Of a stretch of 64,000 bases of DNA, positions 59,001 through 60,339 are shown piece after piece. The translations under genes were made by a program, and so were the position numbers. Location: positions 47,167,501 to 47,231,500 of the forward strand of contig NC_081844.1 in assembly GCF_963259705.1 (NCBI RefSeq), in the 5' to 3' direction. The stretch comes from Myotis daubentonii (Eukaryota; Chordata; Mammalia; Chiroptera; Vespertilionidae). Every line of letters begins with the position of its first letter. The stretch's first letter is position 1. Under the pieces are notes generated by a model, which was given only the letters and a program-made list of their open reading frames with translations, had not been told where the DNA came from and searched no databases.

Positions 59001-59388
59001 CTTGAAAGAGGCTGAGGTACAAAGGGAAAGGGGTTTCTATAACTTGCAAACATCCATAAATACTAAACGATGTCATTTTTCTCTTCCAGGCACCATAACC
59101 TCTTGGGTAGTGATTTTTATTCTGCCTATCAACAGTGCTTTGAACCCAATTCTCTATACTCTGACTACAAGACCATTCAAAGAAACGATCCATCAGTATT
59201 GGAATAACTACAGACAAAGATCTACTGGCAGCAAAAGAAGCCGGAAAAGATATACTCCATCACTCATGTGGACAGAAATGTGGCCGCTGCAGGAGATGCC
59301 ACCTAGATTAATGAAGCCAGCTCTTCTCACAGACTCCTACGAATTGTCACTAATTTCTAAATCAACTAGACTCAATTCCTATTCATAA
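563..59388 (+). CDS. RXFP1: RXFP1 relaxin receptor 1 (LGR7), 17 exons, lacks only exon 1
   Basis: This is the gene for the G-protein-coupled receptor of the hormone relaxin, a plasma-membrane receptor that mainly raises cAMP. The spliced exons total 2225 nt: two bases of a split Phe codon, then 740 codons and a TAA stop. Domain order is an LDLa module with six cysteines, a linker, a Cys-rich LRR N-cap, ten LRRs, an ectodomain hinge, seven transmembrane helices, and a C-tail ending TRLNSYS. GPCR marks are [10 protein letters not shown] at the end of TM3 (Glu-Lys-Tyr in place of DRY) and NPILY in TM7. Similarity to human RXFP1 as I remember it is high throughout, well above what I expect for the paralogue RXFP2. 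Adding 17 residues for the upstream signal-peptide exon gives 757, the human length. All 17 acceptors are AG and all 16 donors GT, and every phase joins. The promoter, exon 1 and start codon lie outside the window. Confidence 0.97.
883..1105 (+). mobile_element. Ves SINE (tRNA-derived)
   Basis: Begins ccctagttagtttggctc with a degenerate A box (GGCTCAGTGGATAGAGC). The B box region is GGTCAAGGGCACATGCC, followed by a CT-rich stretch and an A-rich tail. A (TC)n expansion lies at 1031-1072. Confidence 0.9.
1250..1480 (+). repeat. MIR SINE, ancient
   Basis: MIR core features are visible: gggagccagactgcctag, then cctcagtttcctc and the gtaaa/gcacataagc-like end. Diverged, recognised by eye only. 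Confidence 0.6.
1597..1808 (+). mobile_element. Non-autonomous hAT (URR1-like)
   Basis: Terminal inverted repeats CAGTGGTTCTCAACCT and AGGTTGAGAACCGCTG flank a 212-bp body with no coding sequence. Target duplication is ttataaag/ctataaag (7 of 8). A second copy of the same family is at 37574. Confidence 0.88.
2246..2369. repeat. Microsatellite (GGTA)n then (GATA)n
   Basis: Tetranucleotide tract, first TAGG units then GATA units. Confidence 0.95.
2680..2895 (+). repeat. MIR SINE, ancient
   Basis: Carries the MIR-like run from 'ggagtgtagagatcaggc' to 'gcgctcactaaatgtt'. Old and diverged. Confidence 0.6.
2896..3180. repeat. Probable ancient interspersed repeat, family not identified
   Basis: The stretch with 'acaaacttagtgtcctaag' and 'catttatttagct' followed by 'gtgtgggtcagcactcagc' resembles a known old mammalian repeat, but I cannot name it with confidence. 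Confidence 0.35.
3557..4111 (-). mobile_element. Helitron (HeliBat-type), with internal minisatellite
   Basis: Read on the - strand, the 5' end is TCCTATATAATC (4111 down) and the 3' end a hairpin GCACAAATTTTGTGC followed by CTAG at 3557, placed between A and T as Helitrons require. There is no coding capacity. The body at 3740-3990 is a degenerate tandem array of about 30-bp units built on 'tgccctcccctgcc...ctgatct'. Confidence 0.85.
4113..4738 (-). mobile_element. Possible second Helitron segment
   Basis: The right edge, read on the - strand, starts TCCTAATATATAAAATCCC, like a Helitron 5' end. No 3' terminus of its own is visible. The inside is GC-richer than the flanks (4380-4690), with no gene. 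It may be the 5' part of an element that shares the 3' end at 3557, or a carrier of the inner Helitron. Confidence 0.45.
4740..4885 (-). mobile_element. Ves SINE, antisense, truncated
   Basis: Shows the reverse complement of the SINE body: tttttattgatttcagagag, then aacatcaatgatgagagaat, then caacccaggcatgtgccctt. The tRNA head is missing. Confidence 0.85.
4886..5469. other. RXFP1 intron, nothing recognised
   Basis: Non-coding, no repeat or motif I can name. The same holds for the first-intron gaps 1817-2245, 2370-2679, 3181-3556 and 7141-7839. Confidence 0.6.
5470..5843 (-). mobile_element. Non-autonomous Helitron, variant family
   Basis: On the - strand it starts A|TCTACACTAATAAAAG (5843 down) and ends in a hairpin TGCAGGAATCTTCCTGCA and CCTGTAG at 5470. 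The terminal CTAG has mutated to GTAG on that strand. Its terminal sequences differ from the GTGCAC-hairpin copies, so it belongs to a separate subfamily. Confidence 0.75.
6106..6452 (+). mobile_element. Non-autonomous piggyBac MITE
   Basis: A 347-bp element bounded by TTAA on both sides (6102-6105 and 6453-6456), the diagnostic piggyBac target. Terminal inverted repeats are CACATTTCATACC and its partner CACATTGCGTACC (read inward from the right end). It has no transposase gene. Confidence 0.88.
6720..7140. repeat. Interspersed repeat, copy A of a local pair
   Basis: Homologous to 8400-9120 in direct orientation; shared strings include agaattttctgagactc, ccctgggtttccaaagtccc and gggtccagttc. 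Lacks about 290 bp present in copy B. It could be LTR-derived, but I see no certain LTR ends or coding sequence and leave the family open. Confidence 0.6.
7840..8030 (+). repeat. MER5-like hAT remnant
   Basis: Resembles the old mammalian MER5/Charlie MITEs, from 'ccagtggtttgccaac' through 'cttgttaaaatgcaggttg' to 'ctggtcctgggtctac'. Diverged. Confidence 0.5.
8400..9120. repeat. Interspersed repeat, copy B of a local pair
   Basis: Same family as 6720-7140, with an extra central block at about 8735-9010. The final 110 bp (ctgcccacatgactcacc to ggtatcacttt) realign to copy A. No intact reading frame of known type. Confidence 0.6.
9183..9322 (-). mobile_element. Short mariner-like MITE
   Basis: Its right end, read on the - strand, is AGAGTGTCCCCCCAAAATG. 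The inner motif TTTGAATAATTATAAAGGC is shared with the element at 38783, showing one family in opposite orientation. The left boundary is uncertain by some 15 bp. Confidence 0.6.
9590..9720. repeat. Possible MER5-like remnant
   Basis: The text 'aagactcacctaaggtac...aaataaatcagaatccac' recalls MER5 elements. Weak. Confidence 0.35.
9721..10995. other. RXFP1 intron, nothing recognised
   Basis: AT-rich, with short tracts only ((ATTC)n near 9785, poly(T) near 10472). The gaps 11069-11518, 12237-12982, 13328-13947 and 14153-14582 are similar. Confidence 0.6.
10996..11068. repeat. (GAACAT)n hexanucleotide array
   Basis: About twelve units, almost perfect. The hexamer has no stop codon in several frames on either strand, which produces spurious open frames with dipeptide repeats (Met-Asn, His-Val, Phe-Met). 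Confidence 0.95.
11519..11692 (+). mobile_element. Ves-related SINE, diverged
   Basis: Head cctgaacgtggaacttggttgg, B-box-like gcaggttcaatccccag, then a CT-rich body and aaaatcaataaa. Older than the typical Ves copies. Confidence 0.75.
12003..12219 (-). mobile_element. Ves SINE, antisense, full length
   Basis: Runs from a T-rich tail and atttttattgattt to the tRNA head gatgctctatccgctaggg. Flanked by a target duplication agaattttt(t)ctctttt on both sides, so insertion is well defined. Confidence 0.92.
12983..13140. repeat. MER5-type ancient hAT remnant
   Basis: Reads 'tggtccaaagaatcacc...gaagtggggcccagaaattc...gtttgagaatcact', typical of MER5A. Ends 90 bp before RXFP1 exon 3. Confidence 0.6.
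13229..13327 (+). CDS. RXFP1: RXFP1 exon 3: LDLa-LRR linker
   Basis: Acceptor tattttag ends at 13228; donor GTAAGT starts at 13328. It reads [14 protein letters not shown], then ESETPKC. Human has GDNNGWSMQFDKYF here, so this is one of the less conserved parts, as expected for a linker. The frame is open from the split Gly to the split codon at the 3' end. Confidence 0.93.
13948..14152 (+). mobile_element. Ves SINE
   Basis: Begins gccctagctggtttggctc, ends gaaatcaataaaaaca and an A-rich tail. Flanked by ctcagtt on both sides (short target duplication). Confidence 0.92.
14583..14817 (+). mobile_element. L1 3' UTR fragment
   Basis: Matches the 3' UTR of the L1 at 17455 (gtcaaacctcagagggaag; ggacttgtatgcatgcat; acatatgtaatacc) and ends in an A-rich tail. 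Only the UTR is present. Confidence 0.8.
14818..16598. other. RXFP1 intron, nothing recognised
   Basis: No repeat or exon found in this 1.8-kb run or in 16842-17400. The 94-codon frame at 16028 has no recognisable domain. Confidence 0.6.
16607..16833 (+). mobile_element. Non-autonomous hAT MITE
   Basis: Perfect terminal inverted repeats CAGTGATGGCGAACCT and AGGTTCGCCATCACTG; perfect 8-bp target duplication tcatagag on both sides. The 227-bp AT-rich body is non-coding. Clean ends point to recent activity. Confidence 0.95.
17455..18323 (+). mobile_element. 5'-truncated young L1
   Basis: Contains the last 184 codons of L1 ORF2 (17486-18040) without a stop, the 3' UTR (18041-18300) and an A-rich tail. 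Target duplications of about 54 bp lie at 17401-17454 and 18324-18377, perfect over their length and extendable through adjoining A-rich sequence. Confidence 0.95.
17486..18040 (+). pseudogene. L1 ORF2 C-terminal fragment
   Basis: Open reading of 184 residues with hallmarks of the ORF2 end: [38 protein letters not shown] (the Cys-rich domain), [13 protein letters not shown] and [13 protein letters not shown]. The endonuclease and reverse transcriptase are absent because of 5' truncation, so it has no activity by itself. No promoter is expected. Confidence 0.92.
18565..18670 (+). CDS. RXFP1: RXFP1 exon 4: LRR N-terminal cap
   Basis: Acceptor tattcag ends at 18564; donor GTAAGT starts at 18671. 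It reads [17 protein letters not shown], then [13 protein letters not shown], the Cys-rich cap before the leucine-rich repeats. The acceptor is followed directly by a second CAG, so a tandem NAGNAG choice could drop one residue. Confidence 0.95.
18671..20146. other. RXFP1 intron, nothing recognised
   Basis: AT-rich non-coding sequence. The gaps 20279-20955, 21367-22035, 22317-22949 and 23022-23428 also show nothing I can name. Confidence 0.6.
20147..20233 (-). mobile_element. HeliBat-type Helitron, 3' end only
   Basis: CTAGAGGCCCGGTGCACGAC with the hairpin and about 85 bp of body. It breaks into a (CATA)n tract at 20232-20278. Both the terminus and 15 bp of outer flank equal those of the copy at 20956. 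Confidence 0.85.
20232..20278. repeat. (CATA)n microsatellite
   Basis: Imperfect catacata tract joined directly to the broken Helitron body. Confidence 0.9.
20956..21366 (-). mobile_element. HeliBat-type Helitron, full non-autonomous
   Basis: On the - strand it starts A|TCCTATACAATAAAAGG (21366 down) and ends in the GTGCACGAATGTCGTGCAC hairpin and CTAG at 20956. It carries the typical inner part gaccaccaggg...ccctctggtggtc. No Rep/helicase. Confidence 0.93.
22036..22063 (+). mobile_element. Possible Helitron 3' terminal scrap
   Basis: GTGCACCGGGCCTCCAGGG followed by CTAG|T is nearly the HeliBat 3' end, but only half a hairpin is present and no body precedes it. Confidence 0.4.
22188..22316. 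repeat. T/G-rich tract and (A)n(GAAA)n tract
   Basis: T-rich low-complexity 22188-22250 and a poly(A) plus GAAA run 22274-22316. Confidence 0.85.
22950..23021 (+). CDS. RXFP1: RXFP1 exon 5: LRR 1
   Basis: A 72-nt phase-2 exon, one leucine-rich repeat: [20 protein letters not shown]. Acceptor tttatttcag, donor GTAAGA. The uniform 72-nt size and constant phase are shared by nine of the ten LRR exons. Confidence 0.95.
23429..23890 (+). mobile_element. SINE on + strand split by a later SINE
   Basis: The head (tagcccagctgacatagctc) and body run 23429-23572 and resume at 23812 (tcaatgattctctttt repeated, then atcattgatgtttctatc) to a tail at 23890. The duplication tcaatgattctctttt on both sides of the inner element proves the nesting. 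Confidence 0.88.
23573..23811 (-). mobile_element. Ves SINE inserted in another SINE
   Basis: Antisense copy from atttattgatttcagagaag to the head ccactgagctacacaggctg. It interrupts the SINE at 23429-23890. It contains a short internal repeat (gatgaagccc / gatggagccc). Confidence 0.88.
23891..25439. other. RXFP1 intron, nothing recognised
   Basis: AT-rich, no repeat ends or coding signal found; likewise 25888-26009. Confidence 0.6.
25440..25620 (-). repeat. Old L1 remnant, antisense
   Basis: Reads 'aattgtggtaaaatacatatgac...taccatcaccaccatctag', a common L1 3'-end motif on the opposite strand; also seen at 28040 and 44560. Confidence 0.6.
25816..25887 (+). CDS. RXFP1: RXFP1 exon 6: LRR 2
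   Basis: A 72-nt exon reading [20 protein letters not shown]. Acceptor ttttcacag, donor GTAAGT. Human reads YLQNNKITSISIYAFRGLNS here. Confidence 0.95.
26010..26240 (+). repeat. MIR SINE, ancient, cut by a Helitron
   Basis: MIR-like body (gattctgagtcatacaggc; aatcagttgcctctcc; ggttgttgtgaggaac; aggcacactgtgccaggc). The Helitron at 26242 sits near its 3' end. Confidence 0.65.
26242..26595 (+). mobile_element. HeliBat-type Helitron, complete non-autonomous
   Basis: 5' TCCTATATAATAAAACC, 3' end with weak hairpin (gcacaaatgtcatgc) and GGGCCTCTAG, inserted between A (26241) and T (26596). About 354 bp, non-coding. Confidence 0.93.
26754..28017 (+). mobile_element. Full-length mariner transposon, dead
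   Basis: Terminal inverted repeats GGTGTGCCAGTTAAT and, from the right, GGTGTACCGGTTAAT; TA on both sides (26752-26753 and 28018-28019). At 1264 bp it has the normal mariner length. It sits in the RXFP1 intron before exon 7. Confidence 0.93.
26920..27945 (+). pseudogene. Mariner transposase, inactivated
   Basis: The frame starts near SNFVPKKK and is broken by a stop soon after. The longest open part (27201-27611) keeps [15 protein letters not shown] with the first catalytic Asp, and [19 protein letters not shown]. The second motif reads YNDVTSH (usually HDN.xSH). The third, SPDLAPSDYH in relatives, here reads [10 protein letters not shown], so the third catalytic Asp is lost; a TGA follows. 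Several frameshifts and stops make it non-functional. Confidence 0.9.
28040..28810 (-). repeat. Old L1 3' part, antisense
   Basis: Antisense L1 ORF2/3' UTR of an old subfamily: taccacattttgtttatccc, cctatttgggctgcttcc-like and gctgctgtgaacatgggtg. Degraded by stops. Confidence 0.75.
28811..30205. other. RXFP1 intron, nothing recognised
   Basis: Frames of 94-112 codons at 29116-30137 lack any recognisable domain and are probably chance. A part near 29400-29500 has the look of an old repeat but cannot be named. Confidence 0.5.
30206..30675 (-). mobile_element. HeliBat-type Helitron, complete non-autonomous
   Basis: On the - strand it starts A|TCCTGTATAATAAAAG (30675 down) and ends GTGCACAAATTTTTGTGCAC and CTAG at 30206. 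Includes an internal duplication of the 'ggcagtcagacatccctcta' segment (30340-30390). Non-coding. Confidence 0.93.
30685..30905 (+). repeat. MIR-class ancient SINE
   Basis: Contains 'attatctccatttcagag' and 'cttaaggtcacac', the MIR/L2 tail-like motif. Confidence 0.55.
31085..31510 (+). repeat. L2 LINE remnant
   Basis: Reads 'tgtaaagccttcctgtttcc...' and ends 'tttgatgaataagtgaatagatgaatga', the usual L2 3' end. Confidence 0.55.
31729..31800 (+). CDS. RXFP1: RXFP1 exon 7: LRR 3
   Basis: A 72-nt exon reading [20 protein letters not shown]. Acceptor ctttttcag; donor GTACGT starts at 31801. Only 92 nt separate it from the next exon. Confidence 0.95.
31893..31964 (+). CDS. RXFP1: RXFP1 exon 8: LRR 4
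   Basis: A 72-nt exon reading [20 protein letters not shown]. Acceptor tggctggcag; donor GTAAGT at 31965. The preceding 92-nt intron has a T-rich tract at 31868-31882 ahead of the acceptor. Confidence 0.96.
32030..32200 (+). mobile_element. L1 3' UTR fragment
   Basis: Has gagattatgcatatatgc, acccatggacacatac and gacatatgtaatac, as in the UTRs at 14583 and 18041. Lies 70 bp downstream of RXFP1 exon 8. Confidence 0.7.
32820..33036 (+). mobile_element. Ves-related SINE
   Basis: Head tctggccagtgtggctc, B-box-like ggtcacaattcaattcc, body and tail gtcaataaaaatatttt. Diverged older copy. Confidence 0.85.
33293..33367 (+). CDS. RXFP1: RXFP1 exon 9: LRR 5, 75 nt
   Basis: This LRR exon is one codon longer than the others (75 nt) and reads [20 protein letters not shown]. 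The extra residue is in human too ([16 protein letters not shown]), so the length is ancestral. Acceptor tctttttcag; donor GTAAGT at 33368. Confidence 0.96.
34045..34297 (+). mobile_element. Ves SINE with (TC)n expansion
   Basis: Head gccctggctggttttgctc; a pure CT tract at 34202-34252 in the body; ends gaaatcaataaaaaata. Shares flank taagggg with the next SINE. Confidence 0.92.
34313..34562 (+). mobile_element. Ves SINE, second of a tandem pair
   Basis: Head gccctggctggttttgctc, tail about 34510-34568. The string taagggg(g)aa occurs before the first SINE, between the two and after the second. Confidence 0.9.
34570..36558. other. RXFP1 intron, nothing recognised except (AAAT)n
   Basis: AT-rich. 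No repeat ends or exons seen. The gaps 32201-32819, 33368-34044, 36968-37573, 38917-39509, 39582-40209 and 40893-41415 are also without recognised content. Confidence 0.55.
35218..35258. repeat. (AAAT)n microsatellite
   Basis: About ten perfect units of taaa. Confidence 0.95.
36567..36718 (+). mobile_element. Non-autonomous hAT MITE, 152 bp
   Basis: Ends CAGTGGTCGCCAAACTGCGG and, from the right, CAGTGGTCAGCAATCTGCGG. Perfect 8-bp duplication cactaggg at 36559-36566 and 36719-36726. Long inner palindrome: ccccttgagtgtggc and gccacactcaagggg. Confidence 0.95.
36746..36967 (+). mobile_element. Ves SINE, young
   Basis: Head gccggaaccggtttggctc; A box and B box (GGTTCGATGCC) near consensus; tail to 36967. 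Target duplication agagaaagttgag on both sides. Confidence 0.95.
37574..37785 (+). mobile_element. Non-autonomous hAT (URR1-like)
   Basis: Ends CAGTGGCTCTCAAACTTC and GGTTGAGAACCGCTG; perfect 8-bp duplication ttctagag. Same family and size (212 bp) as the copy at 1597. Confidence 0.95.
38056..38268 (+). mobile_element. Ves SINE
   Basis: Head ccctagctggtttggctc. It lacks about 15 bp between the A box and 'ctgaagggtc' (the usual cctgcggactgaa region), a small deletion. A-rich tail follows. Confidence 0.92.
38783..38916 (+). mobile_element. Short mariner-like MITE
   Basis: Inverted ends AGGGTGTCGCAAGAAA and, from the right, AGGGTGTCCCAAAGAAA. Shares an inner 20-bp motif with the copy at 9183. 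Non-coding, about 130 bp. Confidence 0.75.
39510..39581 (+). CDS. RXFP1: RXFP1 exon 10: LRR 6
   Basis: A 72-nt exon reading [20 protein letters not shown]. Acceptor tatgtttcag, donor GTAAGT. Human has [20 protein letters not shown]. Confidence 0.95.
40210..40450 (+). repeat. Possible old hAT-type remnant
   Basis: Starts 'gtttttcaaactgtgagttg' and ends 'gaaaattttgaaaacc', roughly inverted, with an inner 'aattgaattgaataaaa'. Reminiscent of old Charlie-type MITEs. Weak. Confidence 0.4.
40668..40892 (+). mobile_element. Ves-related SINE
   Basis: Head cccagccaggtgtggctagc, body to gaaatcagtaaaaat. Target duplication aaaagaaaccaaa(t/c)tg on both sides. Confidence 0.9.
41425..41461 (-). pseudogene. 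Retroposed 5' half of tRNA-Gln
   Basis: Read on the - strand, 37 bases match tRNA-Gln(CUG) from G1 to the base after the anticodon, with one mismatch to the human gene as I recall it (GGTTCCATCGTGTAATGG where human has GGTTCCATGGTGTAATGG). It stops in the anticodon loop (...GGACTCTGA) and has no poly(A). Direct repeats agactgttctca lie at 41416-41427 and 41468-41479, with six extra bases at the 5' side. This fits a tailless retropseudogene. It is not a working tRNA gene. Confidence 0.75.
41854..42702 (-). CDS. HAL1 ORF1 protein, intact, 282 aa
   Basis: An L1 ORF1p homologue, an RNA-binding trimeric chaperone in L1 particles. Residues about 1-115 are charged and likely coiled coil. An RRM-like part begins near 117 with [13 protein letters not shown]; the C-terminal domain, from about 206, has [19 protein letters not shown] and [19 protein letters not shown]. 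Human ORF1p is 338 aa, so the N-terminal coiled coil is shorter here. ATG at 42702-42700, stop at 41854-41856, no frame damage. The protein would need ORF2 from an L1 elsewhere to move its RNA. Expression cannot be judged from sequence. Confidence 0.9.
   Translation of the reverse strand: MRRQRNRTKLSMEEIEFRTTLLRSLKNCLEAADKLNEIYTKTIKTLDLILGNQLEIKHTRAEITNIIQTPDSRPEERKNQVNDLKCEEAKNIQPEKQNEKRIQKCEDSVRSLWDSFKRTNIRIIGVPEDEREQDIENLFEEIMTENFPHLVKEMDLQVQEARRTPNKRNPKRTTPRHIIIKMPRAKDKERILKTARERNSVTYKGIPIRLSADFSTETLQARREWQEIFKVMNTKNLQPRLLYPAKLSFRIEGQIKSFTDKEKLKEFITTKPGLYEMLKGIL
42703..43403 (-). promoter_or_regulatory. HAL1 5' UTR / presumed internal promoter
   Basis: GC-rich leader (42860-43250 is the GC peak) with CAAGATGGCGGC at 43386-43397 on the - strand. 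In L1 elements this site binds YY1 and directs start of transcription. Activity here is inferred. Confidence 0.6.
43667..43738 (+). CDS. RXFP1: RXFP1 exon 11: LRR 7
   Basis: A 72-nt exon reading [20 protein letters not shown]. Acceptor cactttcag, donor GTAAGT. Where I recall human VMRKNKIN, this copy has IMGENKIN, a change from two basic residues to Gly-Glu on the LRR face. The exon lies about 260 bp downstream of the HAL1 insertion. Confidence 0.94.
44441..44512 (+). CDS. RXFP1: RXFP1 exon 12: LRR 8
   Basis: A 72-nt exon reading [20 protein letters not shown]. Acceptor atttccctag, donor GTAAGA. Confidence 0.95.
45123..45346 (+). mobile_element. Ves SINE, young
   Basis: Head tgaccggtttggctcagtgg, near-consensus A and B boxes. 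Flanked by ccttgttttcac on both sides. It sits just upstream of the next SINE. Confidence 0.93.
45574..46829 (-). mobile_element. Helitron, 1.26 kb, GC-rich, non-autonomous
   Basis: On the - strand it starts A|TCCTATCTAATAAAAG (46829 down) and ends GTGCACGAATTTCGTGCAC and CTAG at 45574. It has two internal repeat arrays: about 60-bp GC-rich units at 45690-46210 (ccccatcaccctctgatca, ggcctgacgcc) and a 24-bp array at 46640-46765. It has no Rep/helicase gene; the frames of 64-142 codons are by-products of GC content. Confidence 0.9.
46640..46765. repeat. 24-bp palindromic minisatellite in Helitron
   Basis: Unit ggcagttaactgccaatcat plus agtt, four to five near-perfect copies. Each unit holds the perfect palindrome GGCAGTTAACTGCC with a GTTAAC core. 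Confidence 0.92.
46830..46866. repeat. (AT)n microsatellite
   Basis: Pure alternating tract next to the Helitron 5' end. Confidence 0.95.
47600..47865 (+). mobile_element. Non-autonomous hAT MITE, 266 bp
   Basis: Ends CAGTAATTTTCAACC and, from the right, CAGCAATTTTCAGCC; 8-bp duplication gtgtaagc / gtgtaacc with one mismatch. Inner 'tcgtggcacaca' and 'tgtggcacacagg' are typical of bat hAT MITEs. Inserted in the old L1. Confidence 0.88.
48074..48375 (+). mobile_element. Mariner-like MITE with a nested Helitron
   Basis: Inverted ends GGGTGGGCAAAAGTAGGTTTA and GGGTGGGCAAAAGTATGTTTA, with TA outside (48072-48073, 48376-48377). The Helitron at 48150-48319 splits the AT-rich middle. Without it the MITE would be about 130 bp. 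Confidence 0.8.
48150..48319 (-). mobile_element. Small Helitron inside a MITE
   Basis: On the - strand it starts A|TCTATAATAATAAAAGTG (48319 down) and ends CTAG at 48150, with a weak terminal hairpin (TTGCACGAATTTCATTCATC). At 170 bp it is one of the shortest here. Confidence 0.8.
49557..49800 (-). repeat. L1 3' UTR fragment, antisense
   Basis: Reads 'tttattattaaaagtattcc', 'ccattgacccctct' and 'atgcacatatgcatata' as the reverse of the L1 UTR motif. Diverged. Confidence 0.55.
49938..50057. repeat. (TC)n and (GATA)n microsatellites
   Basis: A TC tract at 49938-49965, then GATA units at 49984-50057. Ends about 210 bp before RXFP1 exon 13. Confidence 0.93.
50271..50342 (+). CDS. RXFP1: RXFP1 exon 13: LRR 9
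   Basis: A 72-nt exon reading [20 protein letters not shown]. Acceptor taaaacacag, donor GTAAGT. Confidence 0.96.
51201..51272 (+). CDS. RXFP1: RXFP1 exon 14: LRR 10
   Basis: A 72-nt exon reading [20 protein letters not shown]. Acceptor tatttttag is followed at once by CAG, a second NAGNAG tandem acceptor in this gene. Donor is GTAAGC. Confidence 0.95.
52320..52445 (+). repeat. MIR fragment
   Basis: 'tacctatctcatggagtta' and 'gcaaatgctcaataaatagt' are typical of the MIR 3' half. Confidence 0.55.
53041..53270 (+). CDS. RXFP1: RXFP1 exon 15: hinge and TM1
   Basis: A 230-nt exon. It reads [20 protein letters not shown] (hinge with two Cys), continues through the conserved [14 protein letters not shown], and gives TM1 with the GNIFVICM core. 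It ends inside SLCC at the start of TM2. Acceptor gcataccag, donor GTGAGT. Confidence 0.97.
53463..54273 (-). mobile_element. 5'-truncated L1, antisense
   Basis: 3' part of L1 ORF2 and UTR; the - strand reading at 53957-54160 gives [21 protein letters not shown] and [13 protein letters not shown]. The right flank gaaaatgagtttta and left flank gaaaataagtttta form a 14-bp duplication with one mismatch. Internal stops make it dead. Confidence 0.88.
54288..55800. other. RXFP1 intron, nothing recognised
   Basis: AT-rich; a weak old-repeat string near 55420-55520. The introns 56212-56903, 57123-57544 and 58256-59089 (outside the SINE scrap) are likewise empty. Confidence 0.55.
55801..56211 (+). 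CDS. RXFP1: RXFP1 exon 16: TM2 to TM5 start
   Basis: A 411-nt exon with TM2 ([15 protein letters not shown]), extracellular loop 1 ([13 protein letters not shown]), TM3 with [12 protein letters not shown]4 ([16 protein letters not shown]) and loop 2 ([18 protein letters not shown]). Intracellular loop 2 reads [11 protein letters not shown], where I recall FRCVRPGKCRT in human. Acceptor atccctatag, donor GTAAGA. Confidence 0.97.
56904..57122 (+). CDS. RXFP1: RXFP1 exon 17: TM5 to TM6
   Basis: A 219-nt exon with TM5 ([18 protein letters not shown]), the third intracellular loop ([20 protein letters not shown]) and TM6 ([15 protein letters not shown]). Acceptor ttctaaatag. The donor is GTACTA, weaker than the GTAAGN sites used by most other exons. 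Confidence 0.96.
57545..58255 (+). repeat. Old L1 3' part
   Basis: 'ggatgtggagaaagttgcac', 'ttccactaatgggtatatac' and 'acatggatggaccttgaaaa' are typical of L1 ORF2 ends. Diverged with stops. Confidence 0.78.
58653..58728 (+). mobile_element. SINE 3' fragment
   Basis: Only the CT-rich end and tail (ctctctctgactttccctc, aaaatcaatggaaaa) are present. Confidence 0.55.
59090..59388 (+). CDS. RXFP1: RXFP1 exon 18: TM7, C-tail and stop
   Basis: Acceptor ttctcttccag ends at 59089. It encodes TM7 with [14 protein letters not shown], then an intracellular tail rich in basic and Ser/Thr residues ([20 protein letters not shown]). It ends in STRLNSYS and TAA at 59386-59388. The C-terminal eight residues match what I recall of human. 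Confidence 0.97.
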
Positions 59389-59576
59389 CTGACTCTGACC
59401 CCCATTGGGATGCTTCAAAATGGATTTATTAGTATAGAATGAATGCCACAAAATTAATAATTTACATGAATGGCTAAGATAAATTAGGGAAATAAATTAT
59501 TTTGATAATATGTATATACTAGCACATATTTTGCATAGGAAATTTAAGAAAAATCTACTTCAGAAAGATTCATTCT
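59389..59576 (+). other. RXFP1: Start of RXFP1 3' untranslated region
   Basis: The sequence after the stop is AT-rich and non-coding. The transcript end cannot be fixed from sequence alone. The first AATAAA is at 59491-59496, about 100 bp after the stop. If that signal is skipped, the UTR would run into the antisense SINE at 59577. Confidence 0.5.
59491..59496 (+). promoter_or_regulatory. Candidate polyadenylation signal AATAAA
   Basis: This is the first canonical hexamer after the RXFP1 stop. AT-rich DNA gives such hexamers by chance, so usage is uncertain. Confidence 0.3.
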
Positions 59577-59787
59577 TTTTTAAAAATGTTTTTATTGACT
59601 TTTTTTTTTTAAGAGAGAGGTAGAAAGAGGGATAGAGAGACAGAAACATCAATTAGAGAGGAACATAATCAATTGGCTGCCTCTTGTACAGCCCCACTGG
59701 GGATCAAACCCACAATCCAGGCATGTGCCCTGACTGGGAATCGAACTGATGGGTTGACGCTCAACCACTGAACCACACCAGTCAGGC
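59577..59787 (-). mobile_element. Ves SINE, antisense, after the RXFP1 stop
   Basis: T-rich tail, then tttttattgactttt, to the head ctgaaccacaccagtcaggcc. Duplication attcattctttt on both sides. It starts 188 bp after the stop, so it may form part of a long 3' UTR. Confidence 0.92.
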
Positions 59788-60339
59788 CATTCATTCTTTT
59801 TGCATTTCTTGAGTACCCACTATATGCATGGCATGCAGTAAATTCTTGGAAGTAGACAGTATAGAACCTTCTCAATGTTCAATGTTAAATTTTGTTTACA
59901 ACCAAATATACATAGTGCATCTGCAGCTCCTATGTTAAGGTAGAGCTTTATCTGTCATGCATATCATGGACACTTTCAAATAAGGGTTTAATACTCAGTA
60001 TAATAGCATCAGAGAAAATGTCTGATTGTTTGCAAAATATTCTGTTTTAAGAATTCATCTTAACTCTCTTCAAGTCTTCATACACTTTAGAGCCAATACG
60101 ATGTATTTATTACTATGGAAAAAAAATGTTCTGATATTAACTCAAAACAGCACTTCTCTGCCCAAATGTCTTTTTGCTTTGAGAATCATCATGTGATTGG
60201 AAAAGGAGAGTGAAAGTATTGCTAAGGAATGAATCAGAAAAACTAGGATGAGGCTAGAGATCAGTGGAATAGAATTTGAGTGTCCAAAAATAAAACCCTC
60301 ACATTTACAATTGAGTTTCAACAAAAATGCCAAAATAAT

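Noticed and set aside
563..59388. Identity as RXFP2 (LGR8) instead of RXFP1
   Set aside because: The LDLa, LRR and TM text follows human RXFP1 almost word for word, including [21 protein letters not shown] and the C-terminal LNSYS.
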